From the NCBI RefSeq assembly GCF_012912105.1, contig NZ_QMEA01000045.1:24567-88566 (forward strand): 64,000 nt of DNA, in the 5' to 3' direction. This document shows positions 27,580 through 36,055 of this stretch, piece after piece (position 1 is the stretch's first letter; every line of letters starts with the position of its first letter). This stretch comes from Brasilonema sp. UFV-L1 (GTDB taxonomy: Bacteria > Cyanobacteriota > Cyanobacteriia > Cyanobacteriales > Nostocaceae). The translations under genes were made by a program, and so were the position numbers. Below the pieces are notes generated by a model. The model worked only from the letters and a program-made list of their open reading frames with translations. It was not told the DNA's origin and made no database searches.

Positions 27580-30279
27580 ATGAAAACGCAGCAATTTTTT
27601 CAATCCTTGACCCAGAAGTTGACTTTTTGGCGGCGACAGTACAAAGTGCGGCGCTATTATACTACATCATCAAAAAAAAATGGGAAAGACGGCTGCTCAA
27701 CAGCAAGAGTGTCAAGCTCAATGACACAATTGATCAAAAATAAAAATGGTATTGACGCAGTAGGTTCGCGCTGGGTGAAAGCAAAGCGTTCCTCAATTGT
27801 TTTCGTGATCACAGTTGTCTCTCTGACAGGGGTTATGGGGCAAAAGTTATATAACCAACCCCAGTTGCAGGTGGAGACTGTTGCACCACAAACAATCAGA
27901 GCACCACATACAGCAAAAATCGAAAATAAGAAAAAAACAGCCCAAAAGCGCAAAGCCGCCACGAAAAGTTCCTTACCAGTACTGATGATAGATACAAACA
28001 TCAATACAGAAATTGAGCAAAATTTACAACAGATTCTGGAACAGGGAAACGAAATTCGAGCTTATGTGGGATCTTTTCCTTTTTTTGACACTTTAATTTT
28101 ATCTTTCTCTACCCAGCGCTACTTGCGTTCTTGTTCCCATTGGGAATGGGAAGCACTTCTGTTAGCTGTAGAAAGTACTAACAAGAAAAAATCAAGAGTG
28201 TTGCTTCAAAAACAGAGGAGTCAAAGAGAACATAAGGATGTAGAAAAAGTCTCTGCTTTGTTATCACAGTCTGAGATTTTTTCCAGATCACAACAAGCAT
28301 CTGATACAGATGCGGTTGTCTTATCACAAACGTCACAATACCTTGTTTGGGATGCTTATGCACTTAACACTGAAGACTCAAAATCAAATGATTTGTTCAA
28401 AAATGTAGACTTTGCACAAGCGGTGGCGGAATTAGATGCTTATCGCATTGCGACTTCCAAGCAACACTTGTCTTCACTGATTGCTCAAATTGCAAAAATA
28501 CGCCAGGGATACGCTCAAGCAAAGACTCAGCTGACAAATCTGGTGAGCGCGAAACCAGATACAGTTTACGATGAAGCTTCTGTGTTGAGCTTGTCAGATG
28601 AAGATTGGGCGAAAACAAAAATGGGAATCCAGCAAAGTTTAGAGCGGATTCTCACCCAAGGTATTCCACCTGGGTTACCAAAAAACATCCAACAAAATGC
28701 AGTCCGTATACAAGTGCAGACGTTGGTACCAAAAGAAGCTGAACCTTTGGCTAATAAAGTTTTGTTAGCTGTACTTAAACCAAACCTGAAGAAAGATGAA
28801 TTGCGCACTCAGCTTACGGCTGCAAAGCTAGCTGCTGAGGTAGAACCAGTCATTGTCACCGTTTACAAGGGCGAGGTGATTGTCCGTCAAGGACAGAAGC
28901 TCAGTGAATGGAACTTTGATGTACTAGAGCATTACCACTTGATTCAGCGCGAGATTCATTGGCTGGGATTGATACAATTAGGGAGCGTTGTCACTGCATC
29001 TGTTGGTATTTTTGCAATTGTAGAACGGCGGATCAAGTACCGATTCCGGCAGAGCGATCGCCTATTAATCTTACTGCTGACTCTAAGTGTACCACTAGTA
29101 CTGATGATGGGTACACCTTATACGACCTGGAGTGCTGTTGGGTTATTATTGGGTAGCTTCTATGGACCGACTTTGGGCGTCACTGTTATCGGACTGCTGT
29201 CACTCGTGTTACCCATGAGTCTAGAAATAAGTAAAATTGCTCTTTTCGCTGGTTTATCAGGAGGAATTTTAGGCAGTTGCGTTGCACAACGGTTGCGATC
29301 GCGTGAAGAACTCGCACTTTTAAGTGTGGCGATCGCCTTAACAGAGGGCGGTGTTTACCTCGTCATCAAACTCCTGCTGAGTGCTACATTGGGATTTCCT
29401 TCGTACTACATAATCCTGCAAGAAACTGCATTCTTTGCTTTCTCTGGCTTAGTGTGGAGTATTGTGGGTATGGGGTTGAGTCCTTATCTAGAAAAACTCT
29501 TTGACTTAGTGACTCCTATCCGTTTGGCAGAACTGGCAAACCCAAACCGCCCTTTATTGAAAAGACTTGCGACTGAAACTCCTGGGACTTTTCAGCACAC
29601 CTTGCTTGTGGCGACTCTTGCTGAAGCCGCTGCCAAACAATTAGGATGCAATGTCGAACTTGTCAGAGCCGGTACATTATACCACGATATCGGTAAAATG
29701 CACGACCCGATGGCATTTATTGAAAATCAAATGGGGGGACCGAATAAACACGACACAGAAATCCAAAACCCTTGGATCAGTGCGGACATTATCAAAAAGC
29801 ACGTGAGTGAAGGATTGGTGATGGCGCGGAAGCACAGTTTACCTTCCTCAATTCAAGCTTTTATTCCAGAGCATCAGGGAACGATGCAAATTGCTTATTT
29901 CTATTACCAAGCACAGCAAATGGCGCTTCTAGATCCAAGTTTAAAAGTAAACGAGGCAGATTTTCGCTACGATGGCCCAATTCCCCAGTCACGGGAAACA
30001 GCGATTGTGATGTTAGCGGATTCTTGTGAAGCGGCGCTGCGATCGCTTAGAGACGCCACACCAGAAAAAGCCTTAACAATGCTTAACAATATTCTTCGCG
30101 CCAGATGGCAAGACAATCAACTAGTTGATTCAGGGTTAACACGAGAGGAAATGAAGCAAATTGCCGAAATTTTCGTGCAAGTTTGGCAGCAATTCCATCA
30201 CAAACGCATTGCTTACCCGAAATTAAAAGCAGTAAAAGAAGGAACAGGGGACAGGGAACAGGAGACAGTGAAAGAATAA
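27580..30279 (+). CDS. 7TM receptor with intracellular HD phosphohydrolase domain (PgpH-like)
   Basis: 899 residues. An N-terminal cytoplasmic stretch and one helix (about 71-88, SSIVFVITVVSLTGVMG) precede a long extracytoplasmic 7TMR-HDED-type domain (to about 460). A bundle of membrane helices (about 462-660) and a cytoplasmic HD domain follow, with the metal motif LYHDIGKMHDP and downstream FIPEHQGT and LADSCEAALRSL. Relatives such as Listeria PgpH hydrolyse cyclic di-AMP, and the same role is likely here. The LOG-family gene begins 33 bases later. Confidence 0.9.
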   Translation: MKTQQFFQSLTQKLTFWRRQYKVRRYYTTSSKKNGKDGCSTARVSSSMTQLIKNKNGIDAVGSRWVKAKRSSIVFVITVVSLTGVMGQKLYNQPQLQVETVAPQTIRAPHTAKIENKKKTAQKRKAATKSSLPVLMIDTNINTEIEQNLQQILEQGNEIRAYVGSFPFFDTLILSFSTQRYLRSCSHWEWEALLLAVESTNKKKSRVLLQKQRSQREHKDVEKVSALLSQSEIFSRSQQASDTDAVVLSQTSQYLVWDAYALNTEDSKSNDLFKNVDFAQAVAELDAYRIATSKQHLSSLIAQIAKIRQGYAQAKTQLTNLVSAKPDTVYDEASVLSLSDEDWAKTKMGIQQSLERILTQGIPPGLPKNIQQNAVRIQVQTLVPKEAEPLANKVLLAVLKPNLKKDELRTQLTAAKLAAEVEPVIVTVYKGEVIVRQGQKLSEWNFDVLEHYHLIQREIHWLGLIQLGSVVTASVGIFAIVERRIKYRFRQSDRLLILLLTLSVPLVLMMGTPYTTWSAVGLLLGSFYGPTLGVTVIGLLSLVLPMSLEISKIALFAGLSGGILGSCVAQRLRSREELALLSVAIALTEGGVYLVIKLLLSATLGFPSYYIILQETAFFAFSGLVWSIVGMGLSPYLEKLFDLVTPIRLAELANPNRPLLKRLATETPGTFQHTLLVATLAEAAAKQLGCNVELVRAGTLYHDIGKMHDPMAFIENQMGGPNKHDTEIQNPWISADIIKKHVSEGLVMARKHSLPSSIQAFIPEHQGTMQIAYFYYQAQQMALLDPSLKVNEADFRYDGPIPQSRETAIVMLADSCEAALRSLRDATPEKALTMLNNILRARWQDNQLVDSGLTREEMKQIAEIFVQVWQQFHHKRIAYPKLKAVKEGTGDREQETVKE

Positions 30280-30311
30280 TGTATGGAGTTTAGATTCTAC
30301 AGGCAAGCTCA

Positions 30312-30896
30312 ATGAAGTACATTTGCGTGTTTTGTGGTTCTAGTATGGGTGTGAAACCAGCTTACAAACAAGCGGCTATAGCATTGGGTAAAGCGCTGGC
30401 GCGACGGAAATTAGGTTTGGTGTATGGCGGTGGGAATGTTGGGTTAATGGGTACAGTTGCTGATGGATGCTTAGCAGCTGGTGGTGAGGTTCTTGGTGTG
30501 ATTCCAGATTTTCTGGTTGCAAAAGAAATTGCTCACACTGGACTGACACAACTGCATATTGTCAAATCCATGCACGAACGTAAAACTATGATGGCGCAAC
30601 TGTCCGATGCTTTTGTAGCACTTCCTGGAGGCTACGGAACGCTGGAGGAGTTTTGCGAAATCCTCACTTGGGCACAATTAGGGTTACACCAAAAACCTTT
30701 TGCTCTGTTGAATATCAAAGGTTACTACGATTCTTTGCTGAAATTTTTTGACCAAGCAGTGACTGAAGAATTTTTACGTCCTATTCATCGCTCTTTAGTA
30801 TTGGAAGCATCTGAACCAGAAAACTTGCTAGATTTATTGGCAAATTATCAACCTCAAAATGTTGATAAGTGGATCAGGAAAGACGTTAAGCCTTGA
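30312..30896 (+). CDS. LOG family protein (cytokinin-type nucleoside 5'-monophosphate phosphoribohydrolase)
   Basis: 194 residues, the TIGR00730-type Rossmann fold. The N-terminus is MKYICVFCGSSMGVKPAYK. Nucleotide-binding LVYGGGNVGLMGTVAD and the signature PGGYGTLEEFCEILTWAQLG are present, with MHERKTMM between them. Members release ribose 5-phosphate from AMP-like or cytokinin nucleotides and are often misnamed lysine decarboxylases. It is probably in an operon with the HD-phosphodiesterase gene 33 bases upstream; both act on nucleotides. Confidence 0.92.
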   Translation: MKYICVFCGSSMGVKPAYKQAAIALGKALARRKLGLVYGGGNVGLMGTVADGCLAAGGEVLGVIPDFLVAKEIAHTGLTQLHIVKSMHERKTMMAQLSDAFVALPGGYGTLEEFCEILTWAQLGLHQKPFALLNIKGYYDSLLKFFDQAVTEEFLRPIHRSLVLEASEPENLLDLLANYQPQNVDKWIRKDVKP

Positions 30897-31473
30897 TAGA
30901 AATACTTAACCATTTTAACAGTTACCAGTTGTCAGTTACCAGTTAGCAGTTACCAGTTATCAGTTACCAGTTTGAAGAAGAATTCAGCAATTCTGAATTC
31001 AGTATTCAGAAGGAAGAAATAAAGAATTGCGACTTCTGACCGGAGGCGGAGCGGCTCCGGCTCCGCTCCTGACTCCTGACTCCTGACTTGTGTACTGTGT
31101 ACTGGTCACTGTTTACTGTGTACTGTGTACTGTTTTAAGGCAGTAGAGAATTTCATAAAATCACGCAGGTAGAAACTTTAGCAGAATTATTACTGAATAA
31201 TAGCGACTGACGCCTCTATTTTTTATTGTTAATAAGCTAACTAAAAAAGTGAAAATTAGTAAAATTTAATTCAAGTATATATAGATTGTTATTAGTTATT
31301 TTTATTTCAATAAGTATAGACAAATACTAACAACGAGACCAAATAGATTAAATGTGTCTCAAGACTTTTTTCCGGAAATATCATCAGAGTATTGAATATA
31401 AGTATTAAGAACTAAAATGGGACGTCTGACCACTACGAAAAGATGTCCAAATAATCACTTAAAAGTAAAAAAC
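30897..31473. repeat. Heptamer arrays and GC palindrome
   Basis: Tandem 7-mers of the cyanobacterial STRR type: CAGTTAC/CAGTTRT units at 30919-30972, CTCCTGA units at 31064-31088 and TGTGTAC units at 31089-31135. Between them lies the palindrome GGAGCGGAGCC-type block at 31036-31070, nearly identical to blocks at 60535-60564 and 60735-60769. The AT-rich remainder precedes the secreted-protein gene. Confidence 0.7.
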
Positions 31474-32088
31474 ATGAATAGAATTATTCGTTTACTTAGC
31501 GCATTCGCTGTCTTAGCGTCTGCGTTTACTGGTGTTTCTGTTGCACTAGCAGAAGAAGTTACCACTGCTCCCCAACACAGAACACTGCAAAGAATTTGCT
31601 CTTTTGATTCAGTGGCAGATTTGTTACCGACTCCACAAAATCAGCCAACTAATTCTGTGCTTTCCTATCTTACGCAACAAGGTTTTATAAAAAATCCAGA
31701 TGGTTCCTGGGTCTGCTATGTGAACGATCCCAAAAAAGAATCGCGCTATTACACTCTATTCAAAGTGCAACAAATTGATGGAAAAGTTGTAGCAAGTTCT
31801 TTCCTAGAAAACGGTAGTTTAATTGACGGACAAGATCAGCGTAGCTTGGATTTGTTCATGATGCTGATTAAAAACCATACAAAAGCAACTCCGGGTAATC
31901 GTCAAAGTATACGCAGATATCTTGAAGCTTTCATGTCCTTGGTCAAGCAAGGTAAAATTCCAGCCTCACGTCGTGGGTATCTCTTCGACAGTCCAAGCCG
32001 TGGATTTGTCTCATACTATGCTCTGACAAGTGGACAAATCCAGGGTACGGTCATCACCATCGACATCAACATGTTGCGAAAAAATTAG
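31474..32088 (+). CDS. Secreted protein of unknown function
   Basis: About 204 residues from ATG 31474. A clear signal peptide (MNRIIRLLSAFAVLASAFTG, cleavage near VALAEE) precedes a soluble domain of about 175 residues with two cysteines (RICSF, WVCYV). No family recognised. An in-frame ATG at 31417 would add 19 residues before the signal peptide and is less likely. There are no close partners; the hpsL-like gene starts 235 bases later. Confidence 0.65.
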   Translation: MNRIIRLLSAFAVLASAFTGVSVALAEEVTTAPQHRTLQRICSFDSVADLLPTPQNQPTNSVLSYLTQQGFIKNPDGSWVCYVNDPKKESRYYTLFKVQQIDGKVVASSFLENGSLIDGQDQRSLDLFMMLIKNHTKATPGNRQSIRRYLEAFMSLVKQGKIPASRRGYLFDSPSRGFVSYYALTSGQIQGTVITIDINMLRKN

Positions 32089-32323
32089 CTTCTAGTCAAT
32101 ATCATATAGTCGGTTGATTTTTTGTACCCATTGAGCAAGAATTTCGCTATAACATAAGCACTACATTCAAAATCATCTATAAAGGGACTCATCTACCAGT
32201 CGGAAAGAATACTTAACTAAGTTCTGACTCTTGAACGGAGGCGAAGCGTAAGCATGGCTTCGCTCCTTTTTCGTAAAAAATACCCACAGCTAATGAATTT
32301 ATGGTTAAATATACAGCAACGCC

Positions 32324-33991
32324 ATGCTGACAGGAAAATTAAAATCCAACAAATACAAAAAAGCAAAAAAACAGAAGAGTCAGGAAACTACAACCCTTAG
32401 TCTCAAAGAACGTTTAGCCCAAAAGCGTAAAGCTGCAAAAGCGCGCAAAGAATTCACCAATTTTTTCATTACTACTGCTTTTTGCGGTCTCTTCTTTGGC
32501 ATTCTCATGGCTTTTGTCGGAGGAATTAAGACAGCAGTCCCAGGTTTACTGGGAATCATCACGATCGCTTTGTCTTACAAGTATCCTCGCCAAGCCTTTT
32601 TTGCCTTCCTGATTTACGTGCCCTTTTCAGGTACTATTACATACTACATTGGCAATAGTCCTATACTCCAATTAGCAAAAGACTCCTTCTACATTCCAGC
32701 GCTGATTGGACTTTGGCAGATGTGTCGTAAGCAGCGGTTACCTCTGATAATTCCTCAAGCCATTAAAACTCCATTGTTTATTTTGTTGGGTATATGCTTG
32801 CTAACGCTAGTTTTTGTTAATGGAGTACAACAGCTAAACCCGTCTTCAGCTGAACTCTTTAACTCAACTAAGGAAATACCAATAGCTATGGGAATACTCG
32901 GTCTCAAAGTTTTTTTGGGCTATGTACCCCTGATTAGTTGCGCTTACTATCTCATCCGCAACAAGCGGGATTTCCTATTTTTATCGCGCCTGCAAATTGT
33001 GCTTATACTAGTGTGCTGTGCGCTGGGATTTATTCAATACTTATTATTAGCAAAGGGGATATGTCAAGGTACTAGATTTTTAGAAGGAGCAGCTCAATTC
33101 AAAGCATCAGTTGAAGCCAGGTGTTACTTTGGTGGTTCTCTCATTTATAGTCCCGAACAAGGAGTCATTCGTCTACCAGGAACTTTTGTTGCCCCTTGGC
33201 AATGGGGATGGTTTTTGATTTCCAGTATCTTTTTTGGCTTTGCTTCCGGTTTTAGTGATCCTTCTAAAACTTGGCGATTTCTCAGTTTAGGTTCTATGGC
33301 AGTAGTTATGATCAATGCAGTTGTCTCCGGGCAGAGAATAGCTCTAGCATTGGTACCTGTGTGCTTTGTCACTTTACTATTACTGACTGGTCAAATTTGG
33401 AACCTTAGAAGGTTTCTGCCTATAGGAGTAGGACTCGCCATTATTTTGACAATTGCAATCGTGAATAACCCTGCCATTGTGCAAGAAAGAACAACAAGTC
33501 TGAATGAACGTTGGGAATCTTCACCGCCTTTAGAGTTTATCATGCAGCAATTTGGGGACGTTTGGAGAAATTTAAAACCGTTAGGAAATGGGTTAGGGCG
33601 CGCTACTAACTCTGCTCGTTCGCTGGGTACAACCAAACTGCTGGAGACTTACTATCCTAAAATAGTTTATGAAGTTGGACCATTGGGGCTGCTGGGGTTT
33701 TTAGCTTTAGTCACAACCTTAACAATCGTTTGCTTCAAGACTTATCGTTCAATAAAAAATCGTGATTTTCGCACTTACGCCGCTGCTTTATGGGTGTTTA
33801 TATTATTTATTAGTTACAACACCTACTACTATCCTCTTGATGTTGACCCTGTAGCTGTTTATTACTGGTTTTTTGCTGGAGTTCTGTTGAAATTGCCAGA
33901 AATAGACAAGCAAGAAAAACTCCAAGCTGCACAAGCAAAAGGAGGACAGGGAAAGATGAGAGGAATTTCAAATTCGCTAATTCAAAGTTAA
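32324..33991 (+). CDS. hpsL: O-antigen ligase/polymerase-like membrane protein, HpsL-like
   Basis: 555 residues. A Lys/Arg-rich N-terminus is followed by about ten membrane helices starting near residue 47 and a large periplasmic loop (about 225-270, with CQGTRFLEGAAQ and CYFGGSLIYSPEQGVIRLPGT). The layout is that of Wzy/WaaL-type polysaccharide polymerases or ligases. Size, basic N-terminus and a following HpsN-like glycosyltransferase suggest HpsL, a component of hormogonium polysaccharide synthesis in Nostoc. The name is inferred from resemblance and context. Confidence 0.7.
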   Translation: MLTGKLKSNKYKKAKKQKSQETTTLSLKERLAQKRKAAKARKEFTNFFITTAFCGLFFGILMAFVGGIKTAVPGLLGIITIALSYKYPRQAFFAFLIYVPFSGTITYYIGNSPILQLAKDSFYIPALIGLWQMCRKQRLPLIIPQAIKTPLFILLGICLLTLVFVNGVQQLNPSSAELFNSTKEIPIAMGILGLKVFLGYVPLISCAYYLIRNKRDFLFLSRLQIVLILVCCALGFIQYLLLAKGICQGTRFLEGAAQFKASVEARCYFGGSLIYSPEQGVIRLPGTFVAPWQWGWFLISSIFFGFASGFSDPSKTWRFLSLGSMAVVMINAVVSGQRIALALVPVCFVTLLLLTGQIWNLRRFLPIGVGLAIILTIAIVNNPAIVQERTTSLNERWESSPPLEFIMQQFGDVWRNLKPLGNGLGRATNSARSLGTTKLLETYYPKIVYEVGPLGLLGFLALVTTLTIVCFKTYRSIKNRDFRTYAAALWVFILFISYNTYYYPLDVDPVAVYYWFFAGVLLKLPEIDKQEKLQAAQAKGGQGKMRGISNSLIQS

Positions 33992-34020
33992 AAAAAATGA
34001 TGAGGGGATGAAGGAAATTG

Positions 34021-34062
34021 ACTAATGACTGATGACTAATAACTAATAACTAATGACTATTA
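34021..34062. repeat. Six-copy heptamer array (ACTAATG type)
   Basis: Units ACTAATG, ACTGATG, ACTAATA, ACTAATA, ACTAATG, ACTATTA in tandem. The fifth unit supplies an in-frame ATG at 34053 for the following glycosyltransferase gene. Confidence 0.8.
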
Positions 34063-34064
34063 AT

Positions 34065-35051
34065 ATGAATTTCCCTTTAATTTCTGTTATTATCCCGACG
34101 TACTGTCGTGAGGAACCACTACGCGATAGTCTTGCTGATGTCCTCAAACAGGACTACCCAAATTATGAAGTTTTGGTTGTGGATCAAACTCCTAAACATC
34201 AACCAGAAATTGAAACTTACCTCAAAGAATTAGCTGCAGCCAATAAAATAAAGTGGTTCCATTTAAGTTGGGCTAGTTTGCCTGGGGCGCGAAATTATGC
34301 AGTGCGGCGAGCAGCAGGTGAAATTATTTTATTTATTGATGATGATGTGCAATTAACCCCTGGATTTTTAACAGCGCATGCGAAAAACTTTTTAGAAAAA
34401 CCAGAAGTCGGAGCTATTGCTGGACGGGTTTTTGACAGAATGAAATTGGGTGATTCTGGGGGAAATTTACAAATCGAATACCTTCCTCCCCAGGCAATGG
34501 ATCCAGGAATCGCTTGGTATTATATAGATTTGGTACATACCATTAAGCCCCAAGAAGTTCTGACTGCAAGGGGTTGTAATATGTCCTTCCGTAGCGAAGT
34601 TTTTACCAAATATGATCTGAAATTTGATGAGAGATTTCGCGGTAGTGCGGTGCGAGAAGAATCTGATTTTTGTTTAAGATTGCGTCAGACTGGATATAAA
34701 ATTTGGTATGACCCAGAAGCATATTTGGTACATTTAGGAGAAGAGACGGGAGGCTGCCATGATATTAGTATGCGCTCTCTCAAGTATCAACTCACTTTTT
34801 ATCACAACCATTTCTTAATGGGACTGAAGAACCTTACCGCTACCCAAGCTTTACGTCTTTACGCCCGTTTATTTGACTGTCATGTCCTTGGACGCCCTCC
34901 TTGTAACAAAAGTGGTTCACCCATCAAAATTGCTACTCGTGGCGTTTTCTTCTTTTTGGGGTTTTTAAAAGCTTTGGGTACTGTTTTTCAATCCATTTGG
35001 AATGATGGTCAAATTTACACTCGTATGGATGAACAGATTAAGATGATTTAA
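34065..35051 (+). CDS. hpsN: Family 2 glycosyltransferase, HpsN-like
   Basis: About 328 residues. GT-A fold with ISVIIPTYCREEPLRDSLADVLKQ at the N-terminus, SLPGARNYAVRRAAGEIILFIDDDVQL containing the DDD metal motif, and the acceptor region RGSAVREESDFCLRLRQTGYKIWYDP. It transfers a sugar from a nucleotide donor during polysaccharide assembly. The sequence pattern and adjacency to the HpsL-like gene point to HpsN. ATG 34065 (MNFPLISV) fits relatives; ATG 34053 lies in the heptamer array and adds four residues. Confidence 0.75.
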   Translation: MNFPLISVIIPTYCREEPLRDSLADVLKQDYPNYEVLVVDQTPKHQPEIETYLKELAAANKIKWFHLSWASLPGARNYAVRRAAGEIILFIDDDVQLTPGFLTAHAKNFLEKPEVGAIAGRVFDRMKLGDSGGNLQIEYLPPQAMDPGIAWYYIDLVHTIKPQEVLTARGCNMSFRSEVFTKYDLKFDERFRGSAVREESDFCLRLRQTGYKIWYDPEAYLVHLGEETGGCHDISMRSLKYQLTFYHNHFLMGLKNLTATQALRLYARLFDCHVLGRPPCNKSGSPIKIATRGVFFFLGFLKALGTVFQSIWNDGQIYTRMDEQIKMI

Positions 35052-35060
35052 CTGAATCGG

Positions 35061-35193
35061 CGTAAGTCCCCCGCTATAACGGTACCCCGTTTAGCGGCGG
35101 GATATAAGCCGGACGATGACGAGGGCATCTCCGACTTATGTTGATCATCGATCATCGCGGGAGGGGATGCCCGAGGCGGGGGTCTTACACGTA
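35061..35193. repeat. Multi-stem palindromic element
   Basis: Imperfect outer arms CGTAAGTCCCCCGC (35061-35074) and GCGGGGGTCTTAC (35176-35188) enclose further stems (CCCCGCTATA...TTTAGCGGCGGG; GGGCATC...GATGCCC). It is non-coding and abuts the next inverted-repeat element directly. Possibly a remnant of an IS200/IS605-type end, but that is a guess. Confidence 0.45.
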
Positions 35194-35388
35194 AGAAAAT
35201 GAGCCAGCCCCGGAACAATTCAAAATCGCGTAGCGTTGCGAGTGTTTGCGCAGCGCCCCCAAAGGGGCTAGCGAAGCAATCTCAAAGTTCAAAAAAAAAA
35301 GAGTTATTGCGAATCACTTCTTAATTTTGAATTTATAATGAGCGAATTTTGAATTCCCCCGGAGGGGGTTGGGGCTGGCTCATTTTCT
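35194..35388. mobile_element. 195-bp element with perfect 18-bp terminal inverted repeats
   Basis: Arms AGAAAATGAGCCAGCCCC (35194-35211) and its exact complement (35371-35388). The interior has repeat words shared with other loci, such as AATTCAAAATCGCGTAGCG and CCCCCAAAGGGGCTAGCG. It has no coding capacity. The right arm supplies the stop codon of the ribbon-helix-helix gene. Confidence 0.7.
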
Positions 35389-35547
35389 AGGGGACAATGC
35401 GTCGGAGTCGTCAATCTCCGTGTTAGGTAATCGGTCAATATAATCTTCGATTATTTGAGTCACCGTCTTTTCCTTCAACGTGGCATAGTTTTTTAGTTTG
35501 CTAAAACGCTTTTCCGATATACGAATGTGTACTTCTTTTGTTTTCAT
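35380..35547 (-). CDS. Small ribbon-helix-helix (CopG-like) DNA-binding protein
   Basis: 55 residues, starting MKTKEVHIRISEKRFSKLKN. A basic beta strand (KEVHIRIS) is followed by two helices, with the second containing KEKTVTQIIEDYIDRL, the ribbon-helix-helix layout. In cyanobacteria such proteins often accompany IS200/IS605-type tnpB genes or act as antitoxins. No toxin or tnpB is intact here. The C-terminal SPRK and stop come from the neighbouring inverted-repeat element, so the original end may differ. An in-frame ATG at 35553 adds two residues. Two AGACATGTC palindromes at the start suggest autoregulation. Confidence 0.75.
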   Translation of the reverse strand: MKTKEVHIRISEKRFSKLKNYATLKEKTVTQIIEDYIDRLPNTEIDDSDALSPRK

Positions 35548-35589
35548 AGACATGTCCACAATATAGACATGTCTATGCTAGTATATAAT
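35546..35589. promoter_or_regulatory. Two palindromic operator-like sites and a -10-like box
   Basis: ATAGACATGTCC (35546-35557, overlapping the RHH start codon) and the perfect palindrome ATAGACATGTCTAT (35563-35576) share the core AGACATGTC, centred 17 bp apart. TATAAT follows at 35584-35589 on the plus strand. This fits an operator bound by the adjacent ribbon-helix-helix protein, controlling both directions. Confidence 0.5.
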
Positions 35590-35954
35590 ATGGTTGCTAA
35601 CCCACCTGACCGTATTGAACAGACAGGCTAACATCAAAGTAGAGGTACGACTCTTGCCGCAGATAAATCGGTAGATCAGGGAAGGATTCCGGTCACTGGT
35701 TCGCCCCATTACGAAGGCGGTAAAAAATAAGCCATACAGGAATGCACGGGAAAACAATTACTGCCTTGGGAAGCAGGGCGGCTGCCTGGGTTCTCCCTTT
35801 GAGGAGATAAACGGTGAAAACCGAGAGATGCAGCGTAAGACTCAGACCGGATTTGGTTCCGGATACTCAGCAATGAGTATACCCAACGGAGCGGCGGCAA
35901 ATGAGACAGGAAGCCCCCACCATACCGCTTGCGGTTGGTGGTGGGTACTTCACC
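35590..35954 (+). ncRNA. Structured non-coding tract, possible orphan omega-RNA / right end of an IS200/IS605-type element
   Basis: About 360 bases without a convincing gene but with successive hairpins: CCGGATTTGGTTCCGG (35847-35862), ATACTCAGCAATGAGTAT (35863-35880), then a strong terminal stem-loop around CCCCCACC...ACCGCTTGCGGT...GGTGGTGGG (35914-35945), ending in ACTTCACC. That terminal arrangement resembles the 3' end of tnpB/omega-RNA units in cyanobacterial IS200/IS605 elements, but neither tnpA nor tnpB is present. It is read away from the RHH gene, downstream of the -10-like box at 35584. The assignment is inferred. Confidence 0.35.
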
Positions 35955-35962
35955 AGCTATTC

Positions 35963-36045
35963 ATAGCAATCCTAAAGACTCAGATTCCCGATTTCGCAAA
36001 AGAAGTCGGGAATCTTGTTTTTCACAAATGATTTAGGACTGCGAT
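35963..36045. mobile_element. Small hairpin element, ATAGCAATCC family
   Basis: Imperfect terminal arms ATAGCAATCCTAAA (35963-35976) and TTTAGGACTGCGAT (36032-36045) enclose the stem GATTCCCGA...TCGGGAATC. 83 bp. It shares its end word with the element at 39657. It lies 10 bases beyond the stop of the YdcF gene and may serve as its terminator. Confidence 0.6.
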
Positions 36046-36055
36046 ATGGGTCTTG

